Shown: positions 35,938 through 43,786 of the stretch, piece by piece
How the letters are laid out: every line of letters begins with the position of its first letter
Position numbering within the stretch: the first letter of the stretch is position 1
Assembly (NCBI GenBank): GCA_023442525.1
Contig: JAEZZA010000031.1
Coordinates: forward strand, 186,001-250,000
Reading direction: 5' to 3'
DNA: 64,000 nt
Origin: Bacteroidota bacterium
GTDB lineage: Bacteria; Bacteroidota; Bacteroidia; Bacteroidales; UBA10428
Notes under the pieces: generated by a model
The model's input: the letters and a program-made list of their open reading frames with translations, nothing else
Told to the model about the DNA's origin: nothing
Database searches by the model: none
Program-made: the position numbers and the translations under genes

Positions 35938-36336
35938 ATGGATTTAATAAAAGTTGCTGAGAATCAGTTTACAACAAAAAAAGACTTCCCGGAATTCAAG
36001 GCTGGTGATACAGTCACCGTACATTATAAAATTGTGGAAGGTAACAAGGAAAGAATTCAGCAGTACAGGGGAGTTGTATTGCAAAAGCGTGGAGCAGGTG
36101 CTTCAGCAACTTTCACTGTTCGTAAGATGTCGGGCAATGTTGGCGTTGAGAGAGTATTCCCATTCGCCTCACCGTTTATCGATAAAATTGAACTGAACAA
36201 ACACGGCCGGGTTCGCAGAGCAAAGATATTCTACCTGAGAGGACTTACCGGTAAGAAGGCCAGGATCCAGGAAAAAAGGATGAAAATCGGTGTTGAGGAA
36301 GCTGTTGCAAGCAATCCTGAACCGGATCAGAAATAA
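35938..36336 (+). CDS. rplS: Ribosomal protein L19
   Basis: A 132-residue large-subunit protein at the 30S/50S interface. Motifs: FKAGDTVTVHYKI, RIQQYRGVVLQKRGAG, FTVRKMSGNVGVERVFP and HGRVRRAKIFYLR. The C-terminal tail is a little longer than in E. coli (115 residues). A box TAATATTG at 35889 is a near-consensus promoter element. It ends in a strong terminator and is not linked here to rpsP, rimM or trmD, its usual neighbours in other phyla. Confidence 0.97.
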   Translation: MDLIKVAENQFTTKKDFPEFKAGDTVTVHYKIVEGNKERIQQYRGVVLQKRGAGASATFTVRKMSGNVGVERVFPFASPFIDKIELNKHGRVRRAKIFYLRGLTGKKARIQEKRMKIGVEEAVASNPEPDQK

Positions 36337-36341
36337 AAAAC

Positions 36342-36370
36342 AAAAAGCGGGTGTTTCCCGCTTTTTTTAT
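36342..36370 (+). terminator. Rho-independent terminator of rplS
   Basis: AAAAAGCGGG and CCCGCTTTTT pair over 10 bp around TGTTT, and the T tract continues to seven T. The A tract upstream makes it potentially bidirectional for the convergent polyferredoxin gene. Confidence 0.85.
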
Positions 36371-36397
36371 TTATACACTCTATGTAGTTATATCCAA

Positions 36398-36461
36398 CAT
36401 TCGATGTTCGGTGTTTTCTTGACACCCAAACCCCACCTCACATCCAGTATCCAGTATCCAG
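36398..36461 (+). repeat. Short repeat island between convergent genes
   Basis: CATTCGATGTTCGGTGTT (36398-36415) resembles a TTCGATG repeat also found at 55603. From 36442 the heptamer TCCAGTA occurs about 2.5 times, the same unit as at 6741-6782. The island fills the gap between the rplS terminator and the stop of the polyferredoxin. Confidence 0.65.
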
Positions 36462-36472
36462 CCATCTGAGCC

Positions 36473-38050
36473 TCAGAACAGAAAATCATCTGAATGCTCT
36501 ACATCCAGCTCTTCAATAACCGGGGCCCTGGCAACCTCGTGAACTTTGTTTCCATCAACATAGATAGCGGTGTGTGGTTTAACAGGACAGGCGAATTCAC
36601 ATGCACCACAGCCAATACAAATATCCTCATTAGTTTCGGGAATTGTAAGCCCCTCTTTATAAGGAACCATTTTAACAGCCTGCGTGGGGCAATGTTCTGA
36701 ACATGATCCGCAAGCGGTGTTATCGGTATAAACCACGCATTTTTCAAGAATAAAATTCACCCTACCGGTCTGTTCCAGCTTCTTCTCTTCCACGGTGAGG
36801 GGTAAAATAGCACCCGCAGGACAAACTTCACCGCACTTGGTACATTCAAAATTGCAGTATTCGACACTGAAATCCATGTGGGGTTGCGACATACCCAAGA
36901 ATCCATATTCAAGGAACGAAGGTTGAAGTACTTTAGTCGGGCACACCGAAACACACAAGTGACATGCCGTACAACGATCGGTGAAATGCTTGATACTTAT
37001 TGATCCCGGAGGAGTAACCGGATGTTTTTTATCATTCGGAATCTTTCCGGCAGGACTATGCTCATTCACAGCAAAGACTTTGTTTGATACTCCGGCCAGA
37101 GCAGCCAGGTACACAATTGATTTGCCCAGAAAATCTCTCTTTGAATCGTCTGTCGCCACAACAGCCTGAACCGTCTTCGGTTCGGCATGGGTTGGTAGTC
37201 CGGCACGCACAATCCGGATGCTGTTTTCGGGACAGGCAGTTATACAATTATAACAGGCTACACAACGTGAATTATCAACTTCAAGAGTCTTTACATTGAT
37301 ACATGAAGCCTTGCAGGCGAAAGAGCATTTGCCGCATTTGGTACAGGTATCAGCATTCATTCTTATCTGAAACAGGGAGTACCTCGAAAGAAAACCTAAA
37401 ACAGTACCGACCGGACAGATCGAATTGCAATACAGACGGCCATGGTACAAGGCGAGATAAACGATCACTCCGAGTGTGACCAGCGGAATGAATATGGTTT
37501 TCCAGGTGATCAGGTCCATATTTAACCGGTACAGAAAATACATATCGAACCGCTCAAATAATGAGGCGAGTCCGTTATTCAAAAGAATTACCCCCGGACG
37601 CACGATATCTGAAAAAATCCGTCCAAAACTGCTGTAAGGATCCAGAAGGTTTATGACAAACATACTTCCAGCAAGCACAACGATCAGTGTCAGGACCAGT
37701 AAAGGATACCTGACATAATTAAGGGCTTTTTTGAATTTATACCTCTTGATAAGCTTCGCCTTAAATGATATCCGTGAGATAATATCCTGAAATATGCCCA
37801 TGGGACATACTGCCGAACAATACACCCTGCCAAAAAGTGCTGTAAGTAAAATAATAAACAAGAATCCTGCGGTGACCAGTGCAGGTATTGTTATGAATTT
37901 AATAAGCGAGGGCACAAATTGGAGAAACAAAATGCGGCCAGCCCATTTTGTGGGAATTAGTTCCCTGAAATCTACAAACAGTGCGGAAATAGCAATTAAG
38001 AAAATAATGGCAATTGTAATCCTGACGGCCTTTAAATTCTTTTGCTTCAT
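36473..38050 (-). CDS. Membrane polyferredoxin, NapH-like with many 4Fe-4S motifs
   Basis: A 525-residue iron-sulfur protein. The N-terminal 230 residues have about five membrane helices with two NapH-type CxxxCP motifs (CSAVCPMG, CNSICPVG). After that come clustered ferredoxin motifs: CTKCGKCSFAC, CVACYNCITAC, CTACHLCVSVC, CTKCGEVC, CGSCSEHC and CIGCGACEFAC. A Tat-like or linker region near 300-330 separates two sets. It is likely an electron carrier between the quinone pool or membrane and an unknown acceptor. It overlaps the DUF362 gene by four bases, so the pair is one functional unit. The partner enzyme is not evident. Confidence 0.85.
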   Translation of the reverse strand: MKQKNLKAVRITIAIIFLIAISALFVDFRELIPTKWAGRILFLQFVPSLIKFITIPALVTAGFLFIILLTALFGRVYCSAVCPMGIFQDIISRISFKAKLIKRYKFKKALNYVRYPLLVLTLIVVLAGSMFVINLLDPYSSFGRIFSDIVRPGVILLNNGLASLFERFDMYFLYRLNMDLITWKTIFIPLVTLGVIVYLALYHGRLYCNSICPVGTVLGFLSRYSLFQIRMNADTCTKCGKCSFACKASCINVKTLEVDNSRCVACYNCITACPENSIRIVRAGLPTHAEPKTVQAVVATDDSKRDFLGKSIVYLAALAGVSNKVFAVNEHSPAGKIPNDKKHPVTPPGSISIKHFTDRCTACHLCVSVCPTKVLQPSFLEYGFLGMSQPHMDFSVEYCNFECTKCGEVCPAGAILPLTVEEKKLEQTGRVNFILEKCVVYTDNTACGSCSEHCPTQAVKMVPYKEGLTIPETNEDICIGCGACEFACPVKPHTAIYVDGNKVHEVARAPVIEELDVEHSDDFLF

Positions 38051-38976
38051 GCCCCCATACTTATCCTGTTCACCTTCATGGCATCTATATTTGAACTTCC
38101 CACACCAAGCTGCTCTGCCAGTGTAATATGTTTCACCTGTTTGGGATCGATGCCGAAAACTTTGGCTGCGGCCGTATCAACGGCTACAATGTCTTTACCA
38201 ATGATCTGATACTTCATGGTAGCAACATCGGCAACCGATACTCCGCGGGGTCCGTTGCGCTTCATTACTCGGTATGCATCAATTATATTCAGGTCGGGCT
38301 TTCTGTATGCAGCAAAATCGGCAATACACTGATGAAGGTCGTTTCGGTGCCAGAATTCCCTGTCCCATACTACTCCCATCATGTTTTTCATTGCCACCGA
38401 TAAAGTTGAACCGCCATGATTCTTTAATATGGGCACGTTAATAAATACATCCGATTCGAGTATGAGCTCATGAACCTTTGCAGTTTTAAGCTTTAAGCTT
38501 TTTGACAGGGTTACATTCTGATAATAACCTTCGCTTCGGCCCGAAACCATGGTTCCACCGGCTTTCTTCACAGCATCTTCAATTCCGCTCATCTTATAGC
38601 AGCGTACTCCTTCGGCGCAGGTATTGTCGAATACATACACTTCCTTTGCACCTGCCCTTTTACAATGCTCAACTATTGTAGCAACCAGATCAGGATTGGT
38701 ATTTGCTGCACGTTCGGGTGCAGAATCCCATCCTATATTTGGTTTAATAACTACAGTCTGGTTGGGCTTTACAAACTGCTTCATTCCACCCAGCGATGCA
38801 ATTCCTTTATTAAACATTTCGGCTGCTTCACCTCCTTTTATGGCAACCATATCGTAAGGTAACTGCATGGATTCGGCTTCACCTGCCATCACATCACTGA
38901 AATTTCCAAGTGAAAGTGTCGTACCGGATATCACTCCAAATCCTACCGACTTCCTAATAAAATCTCTTCTTTTCAT
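38047..38976 (-). CDS. DUF362 protein with Tat-like signal
   Basis: A 309-residue protein beginning KRRDFIRKSVGFGVIS, a twin-arginine signal, so it is probably exported folded. The rest is a DUF362 domain: VVIKPNIGWDSAPERAANTNP, EVYVFDNTCAEG, INVPILKNHGGSTLS and VVAVDTAAAKVFG. DUF362 is often coupled to ferredoxin domains, as here with the overlapping polyferredoxin downstream. No function is established for the family. The gene leads a two-gene transcript with a TATTTTTG box about 40 bases upstream. Confidence 0.85.
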   Translation of the reverse strand: MKRRDFIRKSVGFGVISGTTLSLGNFSDVMAGEAESMQLPYDMVAIKGGEAAEMFNKGIASLGGMKQFVKPNQTVVIKPNIGWDSAPERAANTNPDLVATIVEHCKRAGAKEVYVFDNTCAEGVRCYKMSGIEDAVKKAGGTMVSGRSEGYYQNVTLSKSLKLKTAKVHELILESDVFINVPILKNHGGSTLSVAMKNMMGVVWDREFWHRNDLHQCIADFAAYRKPDLNIIDAYRVMKRNGPRGVSVADVATMKYQIIGKDIVAVDTAAAKVFGIDPKQVKHITLAEQLGVGSSNIDAMKVNRISMGA

Positions 38977-39329
38977 AGCTTTTTTATACTTACCCTTTCT
39001 ACTAATGATACCAGACCAAAAATATCTAATTTGTTACATATATGCCTTTGTATGAGACAATTTGGAAACAGTCTAAATAAATTTCACGCAAAACTGGTAC
39101 TATCGATTTAAGGCTTTCACGCTGCGTGATCTTTAAACCGCTTGCATACAAAGCGTTACAGGCTTCGCATTCAAATCATGGATTTACCTGTCGGAGTTTT
39201 CCGGAAATTTCCAGCAGACCTCTGCCTGGTGCCTGTCAGGTCGGTAGTCCTGTTTTCATAATTAACCAGGGCTATGAGACATGTAGTTCAGTAAAATAAT
39301 TCATAATTTCACGACGCGAAATTCAAAAG
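38977..39329. other. 353-base intergenic region between DUF362 and larC
   Basis: No convincing gene. A minus-strand TATTTTTG box (39017-39024) fits a promoter for the DUF362-polyferredoxin pair. The rest holds three TTTCACG words near 39082, 39115 and 39308 and a weak 27-codon plus-strand frame at 39178 that I do not support as a gene. Confidence 0.6.
39308..39322 (+). promoter_or_regulatory. Candidate operator upstream of larC
   Basis: TTTCACGACGCGAAA is an imperfect palindrome (AATTTC/GAAATT flanks) eight bases before larC. TTTCACGCTGCGTGA at 39115-39129 contains a perfect TCACGC/GCGTGA inverted repeat and TTTCACGCA occurs at 39082. The shared word and the symmetry suggest binding sites for one regulator, possibly of metal response given the target gene. 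No promoter consensus was found for larC. Confidence 0.35.
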
Positions 39330-40559
39330 ATGAGAATACTATATTACGATTGCTTTGCCGGGATATCAGGCGACATGAACCTCGGGGCTTTAATAGACCT
39401 TGGTGTTGATCCGGATTATATAAAAAAGGAATTATCCATGCTTCCGGTACATGGTTATGAATTCAAGGTGAGCCGGGATATCAGGAAAGGAATATCAGGA
39501 ACCCGGGTACAGGTGCTGATAGATGAAATGCATAAACACGTTCATGAGTCGGAGCATCATCACCATGGGCACGAAGAGCATTCGCATCATCACCATTCGT
39601 ACCGGCAGATAAAAGAAATGATACGGCAATCGGGTTTGCAGGCTGGTGTTAAAGAAATGAGCCTGGAAATCTTTTCGAAAATAGCTGCCGCAGAAGCTAA
39701 AATTCATAACAAACCCTTTGATGAAGTTCATTTTCATGAAGTGGGTGCCATTGATTCAATTGTGGATATCGTCGGTGCGGCCATAGCCATTCATTATCTT
39801 AATCCCGCACAGATAATTGCCTCCACAATTGAGTTAGGCGGAGGCACAGTGAAATGCGCCCATGGTATTTATCCTGTTCCTGCACCTGCTACGGCTGAAA
39901 TTCTGAAGGATATTCCTGTAAGAAAAGGAACGGTAGACTATGAAGCAACCACGCCCACGGGTGCTGCAATACTGGCTGCATGCGCAAGCCGCTATACTGA
40001 TAAAACTGATTTCCTGATTAAAAAAACCGGTTACGGAATTGGTTCAAAGGATGCGGGTATACCAAATGTATTAAGGGTATTTCTGTGCGAAACAAAGGAA
40101 GATGATACCGAAACAGTGCAGTCAAGTATCATTGAATGCAATATTGATGATATGAATCCGGAATTCTACGATTATATTATCGATTCATTGTTTACTGCCG
40201 GTGCCAAAGATGTATTCATCACTCCTATCATCATGAAGAAATCGCGTCCCGCCGTGAAGTTATCAGTGCTCTGCACCTCCGATGATGAAAACCGGGTCAA
40301 GGAAGTTCTTTTCAGGGAGACTTCTACATTGGGTGTTCGGAAATACGGAATCGACAAAACCATGCTTGAACGCAGGATCACTCAAATTGCAACAAAATTT
40401 GGAACAGTGAATGTTAAATCGGCTTTTTACCAGGGCGTTTGTATTAAATCGAAGCCTGAATATGAAGACTGTATAAGGATCGCCCGCGAGGCTGGTATCC
40501 CTGTGAGCAGGGTATACAGGGAAGTTGAAAGAGAACTGGCCGGAAAAGAAAATGAATAA
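39330..40559 (+). CDS. larC: Nickel-pincer cofactor nickel insertase LarC
   Basis: A 409-residue protein that inserts nickel into the pyridinium-dithiocarboxylate cofactor used by lactate racemase LarA and relatives. The N-terminus YYDCFAGISGDMNLGAL and the VHFHEVGAIDSIVDIVG core are diagnostic. Residues 68-89 form a histidine tract with 13 His in 22 positions, a likely nickel store. The C-terminal LarC2 part (NIDDMNPEFYDY, FRETSTLGVR) is in the same frame, unlike Lactobacillus where a programmed frameshift joins the halves. larB follows after 46 bases. larA and larE are not in the window. Confidence 0.94.
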   Translation: MRILYYDCFAGISGDMNLGALIDLGVDPDYIKKELSMLPVHGYEFKVSRDIRKGISGTRVQVLIDEMHKHVHESEHHHHGHEEHSHHHHSYRQIKEMIRQSGLQAGVKEMSLEIFSKIAAAEAKIHNKPFDEVHFHEVGAIDSIVDIVGAAIAIHYLNPAQIIASTIELGGGTVKCAHGIYPVPAPATAEILKDIPVRKGTVDYEATTPTGAAILAACASRYTDKTDFLIKKTGYGIGSKDAGIPNVLRVFLCETKEDDTETVQSSIIECNIDDMNPEFYDYIIDSLFTAGAKDVFITPIIMKKSRPAVKLSVLCTSDDENRVKEVLFRETSTLGVRKYGIDKTMLERRITQIATKFGTVNVKSAFYQGVCIKSKPEYEDCIRIAREAGIPVSRVYREVERELAGKENE

Positions 40560-40605
40560 TTTAATGGAATATAGGAGCTTTGATCAACGACTTTAAATCA
40601 TAATC

Positions 40606-41352
40606 ATGGACAGGGAAAATCTCCAAAAATTACTCACCAGGGTAAAGGACGGATCGCTCGGAATTGATAAAGCCCTTGACCAGCTTAAGGATTTTACAGC
40701 CACTGAGCTTGGTTATGCAACCATCGACAACCACAGGGAGATTCGGACGGGGTATCCCGAAGTGATCTTTGGCCAGGGAAAAACGCCGGATCAGGTTGCA
40801 GGAATTGTAGAATTCATGATGAGCAGAGACAATAATATCCTGGCAACAAGGGTTACATCCGAGATGTATACAAGGGTGAAGAAAATAGCTCCCGATGCCG
40901 TATACAACGAGACTGCAAGGACCATAACCATTAAACGTAAAGAAATTCCTTCACCTCCCACCTTTATTGCTGTAATAACTGCAGGTACATCCGATTTACC
41001 GGTAGCAGAAGAAGCGGCAATCACGGCAGAGATCTTTGGCAACCGGGTTGAGCGTATTGTTGATGTTGGCGTTGCCGGGATACACAGGTTATATAACAAG
41101 ATCGACCTGATCCGCAAAGCAAGGGTAAATGTGGTAGTGGCCGGTATGGAAGGTGCCCTGCCCAGTGTTGTTGGAGGCATGGTTGATAAACCCGTTATTG
41201 CGGTTCCCACCAGCGTAGGATATGGTGCAAATTTCGGCGGATTGTCTGCACTTTTGGGAATGTTAACCAGTTGCGCAAGCGGAACAAGCGTGGTTAATAT
41301 TGATAACGGATTTGGTGCAGGTTTCCTGGCAAGCATGATTAACAGACTTTAA
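40606..41352 (+). CDS. larB: Nickel-pincer cofactor carboxylase LarB
   Basis: A 248-residue enzyme that carboxylates nicotinic acid adenine dinucleotide as the first step of the pincer cofactor. The N-terminal helical part (GYATIDNHREIRTGYPEVIFGQGKT) and the C-terminal AIR-carboxylase-like domain (VITAGTSDLPVAEEA, GMEGALPSVVGGMVDKPVIAVPTSVGYG) are complete. It is downstream of larC in one operon. LarE, the sulfur donor, must be encoded elsewhere. Confidence 0.94.
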   Translation: MDRENLQKLLTRVKDGSLGIDKALDQLKDFTATELGYATIDNHREIRTGYPEVIFGQGKTPDQVAGIVEFMMSRDNNILATRVTSEMYTRVKKIAPDAVYNETARTITIKRKEIPSPPTFIAVITAGTSDLPVAEEAAITAEIFGNRVERIVDVGVAGIHRLYNKIDLIRKARVNVVVAGMEGALPSVVGGMVDKPVIAVPTSVGYGANFGGLSALLGMLTSCASGTSVVNIDNGFGAGFLASMINRL

Positions 41353-41374
41353 AGTTAGTGAGTATCCGGCATCG

Positions 41375-42034
41375 ATGAATAGGTCAGCATCAAATCAGAT
41401 TCTTCTTTCGACAGCATATTTGCCTCCCGTTCAGTATATTTCAAAGTTTTTCTGCGGCTTACCCGTTTATATCGAAAAACACGAGAATTACCAGAAACAA
41501 TCGTACCGGAACCGGTGCTGTATCTATGGAGCCAATGGACCACAAATACTGGTAATACCGGTAAAAAAAACACATGGCGAAAAAATGCCGGTAAGTTCGG
41601 TTGAAATCGATTACACATGCGACTGGAAACGGATACACCTTAAGTCAATCGAATCGGCATATCGCCTATCTGCATTTTATGAATATTACGAAGACGATCT
41701 GATTGAAGCCTATAAATCTGAAATACCACTGCTCTTCGATTGGAACCTGCATCTGCTTAAAAAGATATTAAATCTGTGCAACATCTCTACTGAACCGCTC
41801 ATTACTCAACATTTCGTCATGCCAGGGGAAGACAGTCAAACAAAATACCATGATTTCCGAACTTCCATCAGCCCCAAAAACCGCCTGATACGTCCCGACC
41901 CCACATTTACCCCCCAACCTTATCAGCAGGTTTTTGCTGACCGCCATGGCTTTCTTCCCAACCTAAGCATCCTCGACCTCCTCTTTAATAACGGCCCTCA
42001 AACCCTCCCCATACTGCAGTCGTGCAGTCTTTAA
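41375..42034 (+). CDS. WbqC-like family protein
   Basis: A 219-residue protein of the WbqC-like family, seen in LSTAYLPPVQYISKFF, YRNRCCIYGANGPQILVIPV and the WKRIHLKSIESAYR segment. WbqC proteins are found in surface polysaccharide loci, but many Bacteroidota copies, as this one, stand alone; the reaction is unknown. The last residues (ILQSCSL) are encoded by a short repeat shared with the 6.65-kb mosaic, so the original C-terminus may have been altered. It is 22 bases downstream of larB but not obviously related to it. Confidence 0.8.
   Translation: MNRSASNQILLSTAYLPPVQYISKFFCGLPVYIEKHENYQKQSYRNRCCIYGANGPQILVIPVKKTHGEKMPVSSVEIDYTCDWKRIHLKSIESAYRLSAFYEYYEDDLIEAYKSEIPLLFDWNLHLLKKILNLCNISTEPLITQHFVMPGEDSQTKYHDFRTSISPKNRLIRPDPTFTPQPYQQVFADRHGFLPNLSILDLLFNNGPQTLPILQSCSL
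42007..42029 (+). repeat. Repeat word at the 3' end of the WbqC gene
   Basis: CCCCATACT (42007-42015) and CAGTCGTGCAGTC (42017-42029) both occur in the mosaic at 6650-6687, in opposite order. Here they lie inside the final codons of the gene. Confidence 0.7.
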
Positions 42035-42143
42035 TTGTATAAATATTCATACACATCACGTCAAACCAGATTCCATTTCATCTTAAAATGGCCTTCAAAT
42101 CAATTAATACGATACCAACATCGTTTGCATATATATACTACTA

Positions 42144-42160
42144 CCACCCCGACGGGGTGG
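42144..42160 (+). repeat. Perfect palindrome downstream of the WbqC gene
   Basis: CCACCCC-GAC-GGGGTGG: a 7-bp perfect GC-rich hairpin with a 3-base loop, 110 bases after the WbqC stop. It lacks a T tract, so it is an uncertain terminator. Hairpins of this composition occur as interspersed palindromes in Bacteroidota. Confidence 0.5.
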
Positions 42161-42199
42161 GTATTTATGCCATAATGACGTATTTGCTAGTTGAAAAAT

Positions 42200-42284
42200 G
42201 TCAATTTGACTGACTTTGTTCAATGGCATTGGAATTGAAAAAGGCTTTGTATTACTAATTTGAAAAACTATAAAAAACAAAGCC
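42200..42284 (+). promoter_or_regulatory. hsp20 upstream region with stacked inverted repeats
   Basis: GTCAATTTGAC (42200-42210) is a 5-bp palindrome. CAATGGCATTG (42221-42231) is another. GGCTTTGT (42243-42250) pairs perfectly with ACAAAGCC (42277-42284), which ends flush with the ATG of hsp20. If transcribed, the last pair would hide the start codon in an 8-bp stem; if not, it may be part of the promoter. TTTG at 42215 is a possible minus-33 element. Confidence 0.4.
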
Positions 42285-42674
42285 ATGAAATACATCAGAT
42301 TTTACAATCCGTATTTGAATGCCTACAGGGATGGATACGACTGCGCAATGTTGCCTGCTGCCAATATTTATGAAGCCGGAAATGAGTTCAAAATTGAAAT
42401 GGCCCTGCCCGGAGTTGACAGGAAAGATATTCAAATTAACTACGAAATGGGATTTCTTACCGTAAGCGTGAAAAAGGAACAGGATGATAACGGCGAAAAC
42501 CGTTATGATCGTCGTGAGTTCAACTACCATGGTGCGAAAAGAACATTCCGGACTGGAGAAAAAGTCGATACCGACCAGATTACAGCTAAACTTGAAAATG
42601 GCGTGTTAACTCTTACACTGCCCAAGAAAGAGGCATTTGTTCAGAAACCGGCAAAAAACATAGAGATTGCCTGA
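42285..42674 (+). CDS. Small heat-shock protein (Hsp20/alpha-crystallin family)
   Basis: A 129-residue ATP-independent chaperone that holds unfolding proteins for DnaK. The alpha-crystallin domain spans about 28-120: FKIEMALPGVDRKDIQINY, FNYHGAKRTFRT and the conserved NGVLTLTLPKKE. The length and start (MKYIRFYNPYLNAY) fit short Bacteroidota members. The gene is alone; its upstream region has several inverted repeats, one ending at the ATG. Confidence 0.94.
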   Translation: MKYIRFYNPYLNAYRDGYDCAMLPAANIYEAGNEFKIEMALPGVDRKDIQINYEMGFLTVSVKKEQDDNGENRYDRREFNYHGAKRTFRTGEKVDTDQITAKLENGVLTLTLPKKEAFVQKPAKNIEIA

Positions 42675-42763
42675 ACGAATTAACGATAAAGATTGTCCTT
42701 ACACTTAACCACAAGGCACAAGGCACTATGAATCTTGTGTCTTTGTGGTTATAATAATTTCAG

Positions 42764-43786
42764 TTACACTACTTCAATAGTCTTCTCTCCTGTTTTTTCC
42801 GTTAGTCTCCCGATTTCACGGAAATTATGAGAAGCCAGCCATTGCTTTAATTCCGGATCTGAGTCACCGGCGGCTATCAATAAACCGCCACTCGTTTGAG
42901 GATCGGCCAGAATACATTTCATGTATTCATTTATATCGCTGATTTTTTCACCGTAACTTTTCCAGTTTCTGTATGTACCACCCGGGATGCAGTTTTTGTT
43001 GATATAGTCTTCGAGGTTATCAAGCTGAGGTACTTCACCGTAGTTAACAGTTGCTGCCAGATCGCTTCCATCGCAAATTTCAAGCAGGTGTCCCAATAAA
43101 CCGAAACCTGTTACATCGGTCATCGCATGCACCGTTTCCATTTGACCCAGTTCGCTACCCACTGAATTCAGTGCTGTCATCCATTTTACCGAATTCAGGT
43201 AATCAGTTTGGCCCAGCAGGTTCTTTCTGGCTGCAGTGCTTAGAATTCCAATCCCAATCGGTTTGGAAAGATAAAGTACATCCCCTGCCCTTGCGGTATT
43301 GTTTCTCCTGATATTTTCTTTCCGGGCCATTCCGGTAACAGCCAGGCCAAATACCGGATCGGAAATATCGATGCTGTGTCCACCGGCAAGCGGAATTCCT
43401 GCCATGGTACAGGTATCCATTGCTCCTTCAATAACCCTTGAGGCAACTGTTGCAGGCAGCTTGGCAAGCGGCCATCCAAGAATGGATATGGCTACCACCG
43501 GTTTACCGCCCATGGCATAAATATCACTGAGTGCGTTTGCTGCCGCAATCCTTCCAAAATCCCACGGATCGTCAGCTATGGGAGTGAAAAAGTCGGTTGT
43601 ACTGATAATTACCTGTCCGTTTCCTATATCCAAAACCGCTGCATCATCACTTGATTCGAACCCTACCAGCAAATTTTCAAATCCTGATTGCTCAGGCACT
43701 TTCCGGATTATTTCACGAAGATCGGCAGGTGAGATTTTACAGCCGCAACCGGCGCCGGGACTGAATTGTGTAAGTCTTAATTCCAT
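42764..43786 (-). CDS. selD: Selenide, water dikinase (cysteine form)
   Basis: A 340-residue enzyme making selenophosphate from selenide and ATP. The active-site loop GAGCGCK has Cys14 and Lys17 where E. coli has Cys17 and Lys20; the Sec position is Cys, so no UGA recoding is needed. ATP-binding Asp and Gly motifs (VISTTDFFTPIADDPWDFGRIA, VGFESSDDAAV) and VTGFGLLGHLLE are intact. The start overlaps the selU stop by ten bases. No selA, selB or tRNA-Sec is seen, so in this window selenophosphate only feeds tRNA modification. Confidence 0.95.
   Translation of the reverse strand: MELRLTQFSPGAGCGCKISPADLREIIRKVPEQSGFENLLVGFESSDDAAVLDIGNGQVIISTTDFFTPIADDPWDFGRIAAANALSDIYAMGGKPVVAISILGWPLAKLPATVASRVIEGAMDTCTMAGIPLAGGHSIDISDPVFGLAVTGMARKENIRRNNTARAGDVLYLSKPIGIGILSTAARKNLLGQTDYLNSVKWMTALNSVGSELGQMETVHAMTDVTGFGLLGHLLEICDGSDLAATVNYGEVPQLDNLEDYINKNCIPGGTYRNWKSYGEKISDINEYMKCILADPQTSGGLLIAAGDSDPELKQWLASHNFREIGRLTEKTGEKTIEVV

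Noticed and set aside
36342..36370. Attenuator or riboswitch after rplS
   Set aside because: A simple stem with T tract directly after the stop codon is an ordinary terminator.
39178..39261. Small plus-strand frame (27 codons) before larC
   Set aside because: Too short, no ribosome-binding or promoter signal, no recognisable product.
42144..42160. CIRCE operator of hsp20
   Set aside because: The sequence is not TTAGCACTC-N9-GAGTGCTAA and lies about 125 bases upstream.
42764..43786. Selenocysteine-containing SelD
   Set aside because: The active-site codon is a cysteine codon; no in-frame UGA.
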